Made by a program: the position numbers and the translations under genes. The notes beneath the pieces are model-generated. The model was given only the letters and a program-made list of their open reading frames with translations. It had not been told where the DNA came from and did no database searches. This document shows positions 47,934-56,999 of a stretch of 64,000 nucleotides of DNA, piece by piece. This stretch comes from Mycobacteriales bacterium (GTDB taxonomy: Bacteria > Actinomycetota > Actinomycetes > JAFAQI01). The DNA is taken from contig DASZRO010000072.1 in the NCBI GenBank assembly GCA_035550055.1, positions 1 through 64,000 of the forward strand. The letters are read 5' to 3'. Numbering within the stretch: the stretch's first letter is position 1; each line of letters starts with the position of its first letter.

Positions 47934-49030
47934 GCGTCGCCCCTCAGGATCTCGACCGCGGTGCGGGCCCGCTCACGGGTCTCCTCGACGTCACTGCCCA
48001 GCGCGGTGACGTGGCCGAGCTTGCGACCGGGCCGAGCCGCCTTGCCGTACAGATGCACCGAGCAGTTCGGTACGGCGGCAAGCGCCGCCGGCAGCGACTT
48101 CGCGAGGTTGGTGTTGGCGCCGCCGAGCAGGTTGGCCATCGCCGTCACCGGCGTCCGGTTGCGGGTGTCGCCGAGCGGCCAGTCCAGCACCGCTCGCAGG
48201 TGCTGTTCGAACTGGCTGGTCGCGGCGCCCTCGATCGACCAGTGGCCGGAGTTGTGCGGCCGCATCGCAAGCTCGTTCACCAGCAGGCCACCCGGCACCT
48301 CGAAGAGCTCGACGGCAAGCACGCCGACGACACCCAACGCGTCGGCGATGCGTACGGCGAGCGCCTGCGCCTCGGCCGCCAGCGCGTGACTGAGCCGCGG
48401 TGCCGGCGCGATCACCTCCACGCAGATGCCGTCGGCCTGCACCGTCTCGACCACCGGCCAGCATCGGGTCTTGCCCGACGGGGTGCGCGCGACCTGCACC
48501 GCGAGCTCGTGGACGATCGTCACGCGCTCCTCGAAGATCAGATCCCCCTGCGGCAGCGGGTCGCCGTCGGCGACGAACCACACGCCGCGGCCGTCGTACC
48601 CGCCGCGGACCGCCTTGGCGACACAGGGCCGGGCGAGCTCGTCAGGATCGTTCGACCAGCGAGGCATCGGGATGTCGAGCTCACCGAGGCGCTGTCGCAT
48701 CGCGCGCTTGTCCTGGGCGTAGCGCAGCGCCGAGGCACCCGGCCGCATGACCGCCCCGAGCGCGCTCAGCGACGACACGATGTCGTTCGGCACGTGCTCG
48801 TGGTCGAAGGTCACGACGTCGCAGCCTTTGGCGAAGCGCTCGATCGCCTCGCGATCGGTGGCCGCGCCGATCTCGACCTCGGGGGTGACGAGCGCGGCGC
48901 CGTCCTCGGGACTGTCGGCGAGCACCCGCAAGGTGAGACCGAGCGCGATCGCGGCCTGATGGGTCATCCGGGCGAGCTGACCGGCTCCGACCATGCCCAC
49001 CACCGGAAGGCCGGTCGTGCTCGTGACCAT
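47930..49030 (-). CDS. purK: N5-carboxyaminoimidazole ribonucleotide synthase
   Basis: ATP-grasp enzyme carboxylating AIR with bicarbonate. The 366 residues open [20 protein letters not shown], then [35 protein letters not shown] (ATP loop), and [20 protein letters not shown] with [20 protein letters not shown], typical of the family. Its ATG lies just after the stop of the upstream acyl-CoA dehydrogenase gene (two bases between), so purK-purE-menF may be read through from that gene. M. tuberculosis has the same dehydrogenase-purE/purK neighbourhood. Confidence 0.97.
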   Translation of the reverse strand: MVTSTTGLPVVGMVGAGQLARMTHQAAIALGLTLRVLADSPEDGAALVTPEVEIGAATDREAIERFAKGCDVVTFDHEHVPNDIVSSLSALGAVMRPGASALRYAQDKRAMRQRLGELDIPMPRWSNDPDELARPCVAKAVRGGYDGRGVWFVADGDPLPQGDLIFEERVTIVHELAVQVARTPSGKTRCWPVVETVQADGICVEVIAPAPRLSHALAAEAQALAVRIADALGVVGVLAVELFEVPGGLLVNELAMRPHNSGHWSIEGAATSQFEQHLRAVLDWPLGDTRNRTPVTAMANLLGGANTNLAKSLPAALAAVPNCSVHLYGKAARPGRKLGHVTALGSDVEETRERARTAVEILRGDA

Positions 49031-49032
49031 CC

Positions 49033-50196
49033 CTACAGCCCGAGGTCTCGGGCGATGAGCATCCGCTGGATCTCCGACGTGCCCTCGCCGATCTCCAGGA
49101 TCTTCGCGTCACGCCAGTGCCGGGCGACGGCGAACTCGTTCATGAACCCGTAGCCCCCGAAGACCTGCGTGGCGTCACGCGCGTTGTCGACGGCGATGGT
49201 CGACGAGTACAGCTTGGCGATCGCGGCTTCCCGCTTGAAGCTCTCGCCGGCCAGCATCCGCGACGCGGCGTCGAGGTAGGCACAGCGCGCGACGTGGGTA
49301 CGCATCTCCATGTCGGCGATCCGGAACGCGACCGCCTGATAGGTCCCGATCGGCGCTCCGAAGGCCTCGCGCTCGCGGGCGTAGCGCACGGACTCGTCGA
49401 CACAGGCCTGGGCGAGCCCGACGGCGAGCGCCGAGATCGCGATCCGGCCCTCGTCGAGGGTCGAGAGGAACTGCGCGTAGCCGCGGCCACGCTCGCCGAG
49501 CACGTTGTCCGCGGGCACCCGGCAGTCCTCGAAGGACAGCTCGCGGGTGTCACTGGCGTGCCAACCCACCTTGTCGTACTTCTTCGACGGGCTGAACCCG
49601 GCGTGTGGGACCGGCACCATGATCGAGGTCAGCTCGGGCTTGCCGGCGGCACGCTCCCCGGTCCGGCACAGCACCGTCACGAGGTTCGTGATGTCGGTGC
49701 CGGAGTTGGTGATGAACGCCTTGGTCCCGTTGACGACCCATTCGTCGGCGTCGAGCACCGCGCGGGTCCGGGGGTTGCCGGCGTCGGAGCCGCCGCCCGG
49801 CTCGGTCAGGCCGAACGCCGCGAGCTTCTCGCCGCTGCACAGCGACGGCAGCCACTCCTTGCGCTGCTCCTCGGTCCCGAACCGGAACACCGGCATCGAG
49901 CCGAGCCCGACCGCCGCCTCGAGGGTGATCGCCACGCTGGAGTCAGCGCGGGCGAGCTCCTCGATGGCGAGACAGAGGGCGAGAAAGTCGCCACCCATCC
50001 CGCCGTACTCCTCGGGGAACGGCAGCCCGAACAGCCCCATCTGGCCCATTTGGCGGATGACGTCGTAGGGGAACTCACCGGTCCGGTCGGCCTGCTCGGC
50101 TTGCGGCGCGACGACGTCGCGGGCGAACGCCGCCACACTCGCGCGCAACGCTTCGTGCTCATCGCTCAGCCGGTGGTCCACAGTTGATTTTCGCAT
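49033..50196 (-). CDS. Acyl-CoA dehydrogenase (short/branched-chain type)
   Basis: A 387-residue FAD enzyme. Flavin motif AAFGLTEPGGGSDAGNP, TKAFITNSGTDITNLVTVL, the dimer region YAREREAFGAPIGTYQ and VQVFGGYGFMNEFAVARHWR are visible (the Val is Thr-Gln in part). The catalytic Glu is in GEGTSEIQRMLIARD. It is syntenic with the M. tuberculosis fadE25 neighbourhood by position next to purE-purK. Isovaleryl-, isobutyryl- or butyryl-CoA are possible substrates; leucine catabolism is suggested by the carboxylase and HMG-CoA lyase nearby. ATG 50196 (MRKSTVDHRL) or GTG 50181 are both possible starts. Divergent from the GtrA gene. Confidence 0.92.
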   Translation of the reverse strand: MRKSTVDHRLSDEHEALRASVAAFARDVVAPQAEQADRTGEFPYDVIRQMGQMGLFGLPFPEEYGGMGGDFLALCLAIEELARADSSVAITLEAAVGLGSMPVFRFGTEEQRKEWLPSLCSGEKLAAFGLTEPGGGSDAGNPRTRAVLDADEWVVNGTKAFITNSGTDITNLVTVLCRTGERAAGKPELTSIMVPVPHAGFSPSKKYDKVGWHASDTRELSFEDCRVPADNVLGERGRGYAQFLSTLDEGRIAISALAVGLAQACVDESVRYAREREAFGAPIGTYQAVAFRIADMEMRTHVARCAYLDAASRMLAGESFKREAAIAKLYSSTIAVDNARDATQVFGGYGFMNEFAVARHWRDAKILEIGEGTSEIQRMLIARDLGL

Positions 50197-50237
50197 GCAT
50201 CCGAACCCGGCCTTAACGCGCTCCGACGGCTGCGCCG

Positions 50238-50243
50238 TAGCCT
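50238..50243 (+). promoter_or_regulatory. Predicted -10 box for the GtrA-family gene
   Basis: TAGCCT seven bases before GTG 50251, without a ribosome site; fits a leaderless message. Confidence 0.45.
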
Positions 50244-50250
50244 CGATGTC

Positions 50251-50730
50251 GTGGTTCGCACGCGTGCCCGGCACCTCTACGACACCTTCGAGGTGCTCAT
50301 CCACGAGATCGCGAAGTTCGGTGTCATCGGCGCCGCGGCATTCGTGCTCACGACCGTGCTCAGCAACCTGTTCCACTTCGGCGCGAATCTCGGTCCGCTC
50401 ACCAGCTTCGGCCTGGCGACGATCATCGCCGCGACGCTGTCCTACTTCGCGAACCGGCACTGGACCTGGCGCGACCGGGACAAGACCGGGTTGCGCCGGG
50501 AGCTGCCGCTGTTCCTCGCGCTCTCGGTCGTGGGACTCGGCCTGTCAGAGCTGCCGCTGGGGATCACCAAGTACCTGATGGGCCTGGACTCGCCGCTGTC
50601 CTACAACATCTCCTCGACCATCGTCGGGACCGGCGTCGGGACCGTCTGGCGGTTCTGGGCGTTCCGCCGCTGGGTGTTCCTCGACGACAGCGTGGCCGAG
50701 CAGGAGGCCGCCGAGGCGGCCCTGGTCTGA
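50251..50730 (+). CDS. GtrA-family membrane protein
   Basis: A 159-residue protein with four membrane helices (FGVIGAAAFVLTTVLSNLF; LATIIAATLSYFANRHWTW; FLALSVVGLGLSELPLG; SSTIVGTGVGTVWRFWAF). The motifs ANRHWTWRDRD and WRFWAFRRWVFLD at helix ends are the family hallmark. GtrA proteins are thought to flip polyprenyl-phosphate sugars across the membrane for wall or teichoic decoration. It is syntenic with Rv3277. A possible donor is the product of the polyprenol-phosphate glycosyltransferase at 61093, which is inference. Starts at GTG 50251. Confidence 0.88.
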   Translation: MVRTRARHLYDTFEVLIHEIAKFGVIGAAAFVLTTVLSNLFHFGANLGPLTSFGLATIIAATLSYFANRHWTWRDRDKTGLRRELPLFLALSVVGLGLSELPLGITKYLMGLDSPLSYNISSTIVGTGVGTVWRFWAFRRWVFLDDSVAEQEAAEAALV

Positions 50731-50737
50731 GCCGGTC

Positions 50738-52276
50738 TCAGACCGGCGTCACGCCGTGCCGACGCCGAGCGAAGGTGCGGTCCTTCCCGCGGTACGCCGC
50801 GAACCGAGCGATCAGCTCGGCACGCAGGTCCTCGGGCTCCACGATCGCGTCGACGACGAGCTCACTCGCCAGGTGGACGATGTCGATGTCCTCGTCGTAC
50901 TCCGCACGTCGCTTTGCGACGAACTCCTCGCGCTCGGCCGGGTCGGAGATCTTCTGGATCTGGTTGTAGTAGACCGCGTTGACCGCGGCCTCCGCTCCCA
51001 TGACGGCGATCTGCGCCGTCGGCAGCGCGATCGTCGCGTCGGTGCCGAACGCCGGGCCGGCCATCGCGTAGAGCCCGGCGCCGTAGGCCTTGCGGACGAC
51101 CACCGACAGCTTCGGCACCGTGGCCTCGCACACGGCGGTGATCAGCTTTGCGCCGTGCCGGATGATGCCCTCGCGCTCGACTGCGGTGCCGACCATGAAG
51201 CCGGGTACGTCGGCGAGGAAGAGCAACGGCACGTTGAACGCGTCACACAGCTGGATGAACCGCGCCGCCTTGTCAGCGGAGTCGACGAACAGGACACCGC
51301 CTTTGATCATCGGGTTGTTCGCGACGACCCCGACGACCTCGCCGTCGAGCCGCCCGAACCCGACGACGATCTCCTTCGCCCACAGCTCATGAATCTGGAA
51401 GAACGATCCGTCGTCGAGCAGCGCGGCGATGTATCGGCGCATGTCGTAGGCCTGCCGGTCATTGTCCGGCACCAACGCGCGCAGGTCGCCGTTGCCGGGC
51501 GGCGCCGGCTCGATCGCCGGCGCGGCGTGCTGCCAGTTCGAGGGCAGGTAGGACAGGTAGCGACGCACCGTGTCGATGGCGCTCGACTCGTCGGGTGCCA
51601 GGAAGTGGCCGACACCCGAGACGGTGCAGTGCATCCGGGCACCGCCCATCTCCTCGAGCGTGGTCTTCTCCCCGACGACCATCTCGACCATGCGGGCGGA
51701 GCCGAGGTACATCGAGGCGTTGCCGTCCACCATCACGACCACGTCGCAGAACGCCGGGATGTAGGCGCCGCCGGCCGCACTGGGACCGAACAGCGCGCAC
51801 ACCTGCGGGATGGCGCCGCTGGCCTTCACCTGGTTGTAGAAGATCCGCCCCGCGCCCCGGCGTCCCGGGAACATCTGCACCTGGTCGGTGATCCGGGCGC
51901 CGGCCGAGTCGACCAGCCACACCATCGGAACACCGAGGGCCACCGCCTGCTCGATGATCCGGATGATCTTCTCCACCGTGCGGGCACCCCAGGAGCCGGC
52001 CTTGACGGTGGAGTCGTTGGCCATCAGGCAGACCTGACGGCCGTCGATGCGCGCGACGCCGGTGATGACGCCGTCGGCCGGGAGGTCGCCGGCGACCGCG
52101 TTGGCGAACATCCCGTCCTCGACGAACGAGCCGTCGTCGACGAGCAGCCTGATCCGCTCGCGGGCGAAGAGCTTCCCGGACTCCGCGTTGGCGGCGTGAT
52201 ACTTCTCGGCGCCGCCACGCTCGATCTGCTCGCGCAGCTTCTGGATGTCCACGTCCTCTTTCCCACCCGCCGCCAT
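50738..52276 (-). CDS. Acyl-CoA carboxylase beta (carboxyltransferase) subunit
   Basis: A 512-residue carboxyltransferase of a biotin-dependent acyl-CoA carboxylase. It has the first crotonase-like half with LFGPSAAGGAYIPAFCDVVV (oxyanion site) and the second with VVRKAYGAGLYAMAGPAFGT. The opening IQKLREQIERGGAEKYHAAN and FARERIRLLVDDGSFVE are typical. Substrate is uncertain: with the HMG-CoA lyase 0.6 kb upstream and an acyl-CoA dehydrogenase nearby, methylcrotonyl-CoA (leucine route) is a reasonable guess, but the sequence also fits propionyl/acetyl-type enzymes. No biotin carboxylase gene is in the window. A TAGTCT box lies about 35 bases before ATG 52276. Confidence 0.9.
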   Translation of the reverse strand: MAAGGKEDVDIQKLREQIERGGAEKYHAANAESGKLFARERIRLLVDDGSFVEDGMFANAVAGDLPADGVITGVARIDGRQVCLMANDSTVKAGSWGARTVEKIIRIIEQAVALGVPMVWLVDSAGARITDQVQMFPGRRGAGRIFYNQVKASGAIPQVCALFGPSAAGGAYIPAFCDVVVMVDGNASMYLGSARMVEMVVGEKTTLEEMGGARMHCTVSGVGHFLAPDESSAIDTVRRYLSYLPSNWQHAAPAIEPAPPGNGDLRALVPDNDRQAYDMRRYIAALLDDGSFFQIHELWAKEIVVGFGRLDGEVVGVVANNPMIKGGVLFVDSADKAARFIQLCDAFNVPLLFLADVPGFMVGTAVEREGIIRHGAKLITAVCEATVPKLSVVVRKAYGAGLYAMAGPAFGTDATIALPTAQIAVMGAEAAVNAVYYNQIQKISDPAEREEFVAKRRAEYDEDIDIVHLASELVVDAIVEPEDLRAELIARFAAYRGKDRTFARRRHGVTPV

Positions 52277-52370
52277 GATCGCAGCCGGCTCCGCCGGCGT
52301 CTCACGGCGAGACTAGAGGAGCACGAGGTGCGCCACCGTGGGCGTTCTCACCATCGCCGAGCCCCGGCGG

Positions 52371-52892
52371 TCAGTTGATCGCACACTCCATGTGGAGCAC
52401 GTCCCACCACTTGTCGAACTTGCGGCCGGCCTGGGTCAGCGTGCCGGCCTCGGCGAAGCCGAACTTCGTGTGCAGCGCCACCGAGGCCGAGTTCGGCAGC
52501 GCGATGACCGCGTACGCCCGATGCAGCGGCTCGCTGCGCAGCTCCCCGAACAGCCGGCGATACAGCGCGGTTCCGATCCCCGACGCGGTCACCCGCGGGT
52601 GGAGATAGACCGTCACCTCCACCGAGGTGTCGTACGCCGGCTTCGGGCGGAACCGGCTGCTGCTCGCGTAGCCGACGACCTCGCCGTCCTGCACCGCGAC
52701 GAACAGCCGGTACGGCCCGGTTGTCGAGTAGTGGCTGAACCAGGCCTCGCGGGCAGCGACTTCGAACGGCTCGATGTCGAAGGTCGCGGCGGTGTGCACG
52801 ATGTAGTGGTTGTAGATCGCGGTCAGCGCCGGCAGGTCGGCCGGCACCGCACAGCGAGTCTCGACCGCTGCGCTGCCCCCCGGCTCGCTCAC
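52371..52892 (-). CDS. GNAT-family N-acetyltransferase
   Basis: A 173-residue acetyltransferase resembling the phosphinothricin/methionine-sulfone (Pat/MddA) group. It opens TRCAVPADLPALTAIYNHYI; the acetyl-CoA loop lies around VTVYLHPRVTASGIGTALYR (the usual Q/RxxGxG/A read as RVTASGIG), followed by VIALPNSASVALHTKFGF. That group N-acetylates small amines, often as protection; the real substrate is unknown. Its GTG start overlaps the HMG-CoA lyase stop as GTGA, so it is last in a four-gene operon. It does not look like a regulator of that pathway by sequence. Confidence 0.87.
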   Translation of the reverse strand: MSEPGGSAAVETRCAVPADLPALTAIYNHYIVHTAATFDIEPFEVAAREAWFSHYSTTGPYRLFVAVQDGEVVGYASSSRFRPKPAYDTSVEVTVYLHPRVTASGIGTALYRRLFGELRSEPLHRAYAVIALPNSASVALHTKFGFAEAGTLTQAGRKFDKWWDVLHMECAIN

Positions 52893-53803
52893 TGGGCGGC
52901 GAGCCGGGTGCGCGGCCCCGCGCGCAGGACCTGGCTCGGCAACGTCCGCCCGACGATGCGCTCGGCCGTCGCCGCGGCGTCGATCATCGCCTCCAGGTCG
53001 ATGCCGGTCGACACGCCCATGTCCTCGACCATGTGGACGAGCTCCTCGGTCGCCACGTTGCCGCTGGCGCCCGGGGCGTACGGACAGCCCCCGAGTCCCC
53101 CGACGCTGGCGTCGAAGTCGTTGACACCGAGCTGCAGCGCGGCCACCACGTTGGCCAGGCCGGTGCCCCTGGTGTTGTGGAAGTGCAGGTTGACCGCCGC
53201 GGCCGGGTGGGCCGAGCGCAGCTCGCCGATCAGCCGTGTCACCCGTCCGGGAGTTGCCATGCCCGTGGTGTCACCGAAGGAGATGCCGTCGGCGCCGTCG
53301 GCTAGGGCGCGGCCGGCGACCGACACCACTCGCTCGACCGGGACATCACCTTCGTACGGGCATCCCCACGCGGTCGCGACGACGACCTGCACCTTCGCAT
53401 CGACGCTGTGCGCGGTCTCGATCAGCTCCGCGATCTCGTCCAGGGACTCGTCGGTCCCACGATTGATGTTCTTGCGGTTGTGGGTGTCCGAGGCCGACAC
53501 CACGACCTCGATCTCACGGAAGCCTGCGCTCAGTGCCCGCTGCGCGCCGCGAAGGTTGGGCACGAGAGCGGAGTAGCGGACGTCGGCGTTGCGGGCGATG
53601 CCCGCCCATACGTCGTCGGCGTCGGCCATCTGCGGGATGGCCTTGGGTGAGACGAAGCTCACCGCCTCGATCCGGCCGACGCCGGTCGCAGAGAGCGCAT
53701 CGAGCAGCTCGACCTTCGCCTGCGTCGAGACCGGCGCCTCGTTCTGCAGCCCGTCTCGCGGGCCGACCTCGCGAAGGCTCAGCGTCGCGGGGAGGTCACT
53801 CAC
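52889..53803 (-). CDS. Hydroxymethylglutaryl-CoA lyase
   Basis: Cleaves HMG-CoA to acetyl-CoA and acetoacetate, the last step of leucine breakdown. The 304-residue TIM barrel has REVGPRDGLQNEAP (metal Asp and catalytic Arg), VPNLRGAQRALSAG, FGDTTGMATPGRV, the metal HxH in NLHFHNTRGTGLAN and the signature GGLGGCPYAPGASGN with the flexible-loop Cys. The acetoacetate can be activated by the enzyme encoded at 33196. Its GTG start overlaps the end of the adenylate cyclase gene by eight bases; the stop overlaps the acetyltransferase start. Confidence 0.94.
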   Translation of the reverse strand: MSDLPATLSLREVGPRDGLQNEAPVSTQAKVELLDALSATGVGRIEAVSFVSPKAIPQMADADDVWAGIARNADVRYSALVPNLRGAQRALSAGFREIEVVVSASDTHNRKNINRGTDESLDEIAELIETAHSVDAKVQVVVATAWGCPYEGDVPVERVVSVAGRALADGADGISFGDTTGMATPGRVTRLIGELRSAHPAAAVNLHFHNTRGTGLANVVAALQLGVNDFDASVGGLGGCPYAPGASGNVATEELVHMVEDMGVSTGIDLEAMIDAAATAERIVGRTLPSQVLRAGPRTRLAAQ

Positions 53804-54779
53804 GAGGCGAGCCTACGTCGGCCGCGCGGCGCAGCCGGATGGGCTGGAGCAGTGCGTAGCCGCGGACCGGCCGGGGCGGCACCCGGCGCAGTCGCCAGGC
53901 GGGATTGCCTTCGAGCCGGTCGGCGAACTCACGGTCGATCAGCACCGCGCCGGGCCGGGCGATCGAGGTGAGCCGGCTGGCCAGGTTGACCGGCTCGCCG
54001 TAGACGTCGCCGAGCCGGGACACCACCGGGCCGTAGGCCATGCCGACCCGCAGGTCCGGCAGCGACGAGTGCTGGGAGAGCTCGCCGAGCCGGGTGCCGA
54101 TCTCCGCCGCCGTCGCGACGTCGTCGGCGACGAAGAGCACCTCGTCGCCGATCGTCTTGATCACCCGCCCGCCGCTGGTGGCGACGATGTCCGAAGCGAG
54201 GCTCTCGAAGCGTTCCACGAGCTCGGCGAGCTGTTGCTCGTCGATCTCGCGGGTCAGGCTCGTGAAGCCGACCAGGTCGGCGAAGCCGACGGCGATCGTG
54301 CCCGCGGCGAGCTCCTCTGCGCCGGCTGCCAGCGCCCGTCCGGCCGCGGCGGCGAGGTGCCGGCGCCAGACATAGCCGATCAGCTGCTCGACGATCGGGA
54401 CGAGCTCCTCGGCGCGCCGCATCGCCTGGTCGGGATCCAGATCCGGGTCGATGGTCGCGGCGATGGCGGCAAGCTGCCAGTCGGCGAGCCGGGACAACGA
54501 CTGTCCGAGCGCCCGCGCCATGGAGACCTGAAGATCCTCGTCGAGCCAGCCGGCAGCGCCGAGCGCCGTGACCGTCCGCAGCGCCCAGATGTCCCGGTCG
54601 GTGAAGGCGAGCACGTCGTCACCGACGTCGGCGAAGCCCAGGGCGTTCCACAGCTCGACGCTGCGCTCGAGCGACACCCCCGCCTGCTCAGCCACCTGAT
54701 GGCGGGTGTAGCGGCGCTCGCCACCGAGCAGCTCGCGCTCGAGGTCCGCCGGATCGAACTGGCCCGGTTGCTCGGTCAT
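53796..54779 (-). CDS. Class III adenylate cyclase with N-terminal regulatory domain
   Basis: Makes cAMP from ATP. The 327 residues have an N-terminal helical regulatory domain (about 1-155, RRYTRHQVAEQAGVSLERSV) similar to the pH-sensing part of Rv1264, and a C-terminal cyclase domain. All catalytic residues are visible: metal Asp in VGFADLVGFTSLT and in IGDEVLF, purine-selecting Lys in VIKTIGDE and Asp in LGDVYGEPVN, and transition-state Asn/Arg in VNLASRLTS. No membrane segment is present, so it is cytosolic. The ATG overlaps the glycerophosphotransferase-like stop as ATGA; the 3' end overlaps HMG-CoA lyase. Confidence 0.92.
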   Translation of the reverse strand: MTEQPGQFDPADLERELLGGERRYTRHQVAEQAGVSLERSVELWNALGFADVGDDVLAFTDRDIWALRTVTALGAAGWLDEDLQVSMARALGQSLSRLADWQLAAIAATIDPDLDPDQAMRRAEELVPIVEQLIGYVWRRHLAAAAGRALAAGAEELAAGTIAVGFADLVGFTSLTREIDEQQLAELVERFESLASDIVATSGGRVIKTIGDEVLFVADDVATAAEIGTRLGELSQHSSLPDLRVGMAYGPVVSRLGDVYGEPVNLASRLTSIARPGAVLIDREFADRLEGNPAWRLRRVPPRPVRGYALLQPIRLRRAADVGSPRE

Positions 54780-56461
54780 GCCGACAGCGCCCGATCGACC
54801 GCTGCGGCGAAGCGCTCTTGGGAGGTTGCGGGGTCGCCGAGCGCGTCGGCGATCAATGCACGGCGGGCCCGGGCGGAGGGATCGCTGCCGCCCTGTGCCG
54901 CGGCGACGAACCGGTCGAGGCCGGCGAGGTCCGGTCCGAGCAGGAAGCCGCCCGCCGAGGACGGGAACCGCCTTGTGTAGGCGCGGCGGCCGAGCGGCCT
55001 CGTGTCGATGAGCGCGTAGGGACGGTCGAACGGCAGGTACTCCGAGATCGTGCTCGACACGTCGGTGACGAGCGCCGAAGCGCGCGCGAACGTGGTCTCG
55101 ATCCGCTCCCCTTCGCCGACCCGCCCGACCCGTTCGATGATCTGCCGGTTGATCCGACGTACGACGGGGTCACGCACGCCGGTCAACGGATGCGGCCGGT
55201 ACTGCACCCGGATGCCCGCCGTCGCGAGGAGCCGTTCGACGAGGGCGAGGCCGGCGTGGGCCAGCGAGCTGTGATGGTCGTCACCACCCCAGCCTTCCCA
55301 GGTCGGCGCGTACACGATCACCGGCGGGCTCGGCGGCGGCTCGTCGGGCGGGACGAACTGCGGCCGGCCGACCTCGTGGATCGCTTCGTCGCGGATCCCC
55401 ACCCCGGCTTCGGCGTACCTGCGCCGGCCGAGCGGACCGGCGACCCAGACCTCGTCGTAGAGCCGCGCGTACGGGTTGGAGCTGTCGGGCTTGTCGCTGT
55501 CCCCGTGTCCCACGAAGACGCAGTACGTCTCGCGGCGCCGGACCATCGACAGGTTGTTGCCGCTGTGCGTCGCAAACAACGTCACCACCCGGGGCGGCAG
55601 CGGCAGCGCGTCGATCATCCCGTTGTACGGCGACGACACCACCGGGAACGGCACCCGGTCGAGCTGGTCCATGGCGAGGTCGCTGCGGACGACGACGAGC
55701 GTCCGGCGGTTCAGCTTGGCGACCGGCGCGAACCACATCCGCAGCTGGTAGAGCTCCTCGACGACGCCGGAGAAGTAGAGCACGACCTCCGGGCGCAGCT
55801 TCTCGACCGCGGCGGAGGTCGCGGCGACGGCGCGCTCGCGCAGGCCCGAGCGCAGATCGCGGGCGAGGAGCACCCCGAGCCATCCGGGCGCGACCGCGGC
55901 GGCGATGCCGGCGACCACCAATCCGACCGAAGCGGCGAGCCGTCCGCCGAGCTGCGCGGACACCGCCAGCCCGACTGAGGCCAACAGCGGGTAGACCGCA
56001 TCCGTGCCCATCGGGCTCATCGCGAACCGGGGCGCCTTGGGCGGCAGCCGGAAGCCGCCGAGGTCGAGGCGGCGGGCCCGCAACGGCACCCGGCGTACCC
56101 GGACCACCCACAGCTGCAACCGCTCGAGTGCCGCCGACGAGACGACCACGACGACCGCGACGACGGCCGCCCCGACGGTGAGTGCCGTCGACAGGCAGGT
56201 CGCGGCGAGCACGACGAGCGGGATCGACGCGATCGCCAGGCGGACCGGCATGGTCAGTCCGGACTCGCGCATCAGCTCGACCGCGCGAGGGGCGAGCCGA
56301 GCCGCCACCAGCTCGAGGAGAAAGCCGAATGCGAGCGCGGCGACGACGACCCACTTCCAGCCTTCGCCGGCAGCGGCGATCGCGAGGGCGAACGCGGCGA
56401 GGAGCGCACCGACGAGTGCCCAGCCACGCAGCCCGGGCACCGGGAAGGTCAGCGTCTCCAC
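54776..56461 (-). CDS. CDP-glycerol:glycerophosphate glycerophosphotransferase-like membrane protein
   Basis: A 561-residue protein. The first 200 residues hold several hydrophobic segments (GWALVGALLAAFALAIAA; VRLAIASIPLVVLAATCLS; then VGAAVVAVVVVVSSAAL), the rest is a GT-B-like catalytic domain. It shows VFVGHGDSDKPDSSNPYARL, the HG-S/DK motif of the TagB/TagF/TarL family, then VIVYAPTWEGW, YRPHPLTGVRDP and ALVTDVSSTISEYLPFDRP, the CDP-polyol binding block. These enzymes polymerise glycerol- or ribitol-phosphate onto wall teichoic acid. The GTG at 56461 lacks a good ribosome site. First gene of an operon running through the cyclase, lyase and acetyltransferase. Confidence 0.82.
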   Translation of the reverse strand: METLTFPVPGLRGWALVGALLAAFALAIAAAGEGWKWVVVAALAFGFLLELVAARLAPRAVELMRESGLTMPVRLAIASIPLVVLAATCLSTALTVGAAVVAVVVVVSSAALERLQLWVVRVRRVPLRARRLDLGGFRLPPKAPRFAMSPMGTDAVYPLLASVGLAVSAQLGGRLAASVGLVVAGIAAAVAPGWLGVLLARDLRSGLRERAVAATSAAVEKLRPEVVLYFSGVVEELYQLRMWFAPVAKLNRRTLVVVRSDLAMDQLDRVPFPVVSSPYNGMIDALPLPPRVVTLFATHSGNNLSMVRRRETYCVFVGHGDSDKPDSSNPYARLYDEVWVAGPLGRRRYAEAGVGIRDEAIHEVGRPQFVPPDEPPPSPPVIVYAPTWEGWGGDDHHSSLAHAGLALVERLLATAGIRVQYRPHPLTGVRDPVVRRINRQIIERVGRVGEGERIETTFARASALVTDVSSTISEYLPFDRPYALIDTRPLGRRAYTRRFPSSAGGFLLGPDLAGLDRFVAAAQGGSDPSARARRALIADALGDPATSQERFAAAVDRALSA

Positions 56462-56495
56462 GCGACTATCAAAGCGAACGCCGGCCCGGGCGGGA

Positions 56496-56996
56496 TCAGC
56501 GCAGCCGCTGCGCCTCGTCCTCGACCAGCCGGTAGATGTCGCGTTGCACCGCTTCTACGTGCGGTACGTCGCTGAGCGCGACCTGGCCGCGGTCTCCCGC
56601 CGACTCGATGACCAGGGTCCCGGACCCGAACAGCCGCTCGACGACACTGCGGTTGAACGACACGTCGTTGACGCGGGTGAGCGGGACGTCACGACCGTTG
56701 CGCGACAGCACGCCGTGGCGCATCAGCACGCGCCGGTCGGTGACGACGTAGCGGGTCGTCAGCCAGAACAGGAAGGGACGCAACGACCACCAGAGGAGGA
56801 TCACCAGGGCGGCCAGCAGGATCACCCAACGCAGCACCTTGCGGGCCGAGTCGTCGGGTAGCGAGAACCAGCCGTACGACGCCAGGCCGACCACGATCGG
56901 AGCGAGCACCACCGGCCCGGCGACCTTGCGCCAGTGCGGCCGCAGATTGCGGATGACGTGCTCGTCGCTGTCGAGGATGTTCTCCGGGAACCCCAT
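56496..56996 (-). CDS. PH-domain (bPH2/DUF304) membrane protein
   Basis: A 166-residue protein with two adjacent membrane helices (VVLAPIVVGLASYGWFS; VILLAALVILLWWSLRPFLF) and a C-terminal bacterial PH-like domain (TRYVVTDRRVLMRHGVLSRN; GRDVPLTRVNDVSF; FGSGTLVIESAGDRGQV). It is the homolog of Rv3278c, adjacent to birA as in mycobacteria, where the gene order birA-PH is conserved. Function unknown; PH folds here may bind lipid or peptides at the membrane. It lies four bases after the birA stop, probably one operon. Confidence 0.9.
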   Translation of the reverse strand: MGFPENILDSDEHVIRNLRPHWRKVAGPVVLAPIVVGLASYGWFSLPDDSARKVLRWVILLAALVILLWWSLRPFLFWLTTRYVVTDRRVLMRHGVLSRNGRDVPLTRVNDVSFNRSVVERLFGSGTLVIESAGDRGQVALSDVPHVEAVQRDIYRLVEDEAQRLR

Positions 56997-56999
56997 GTC

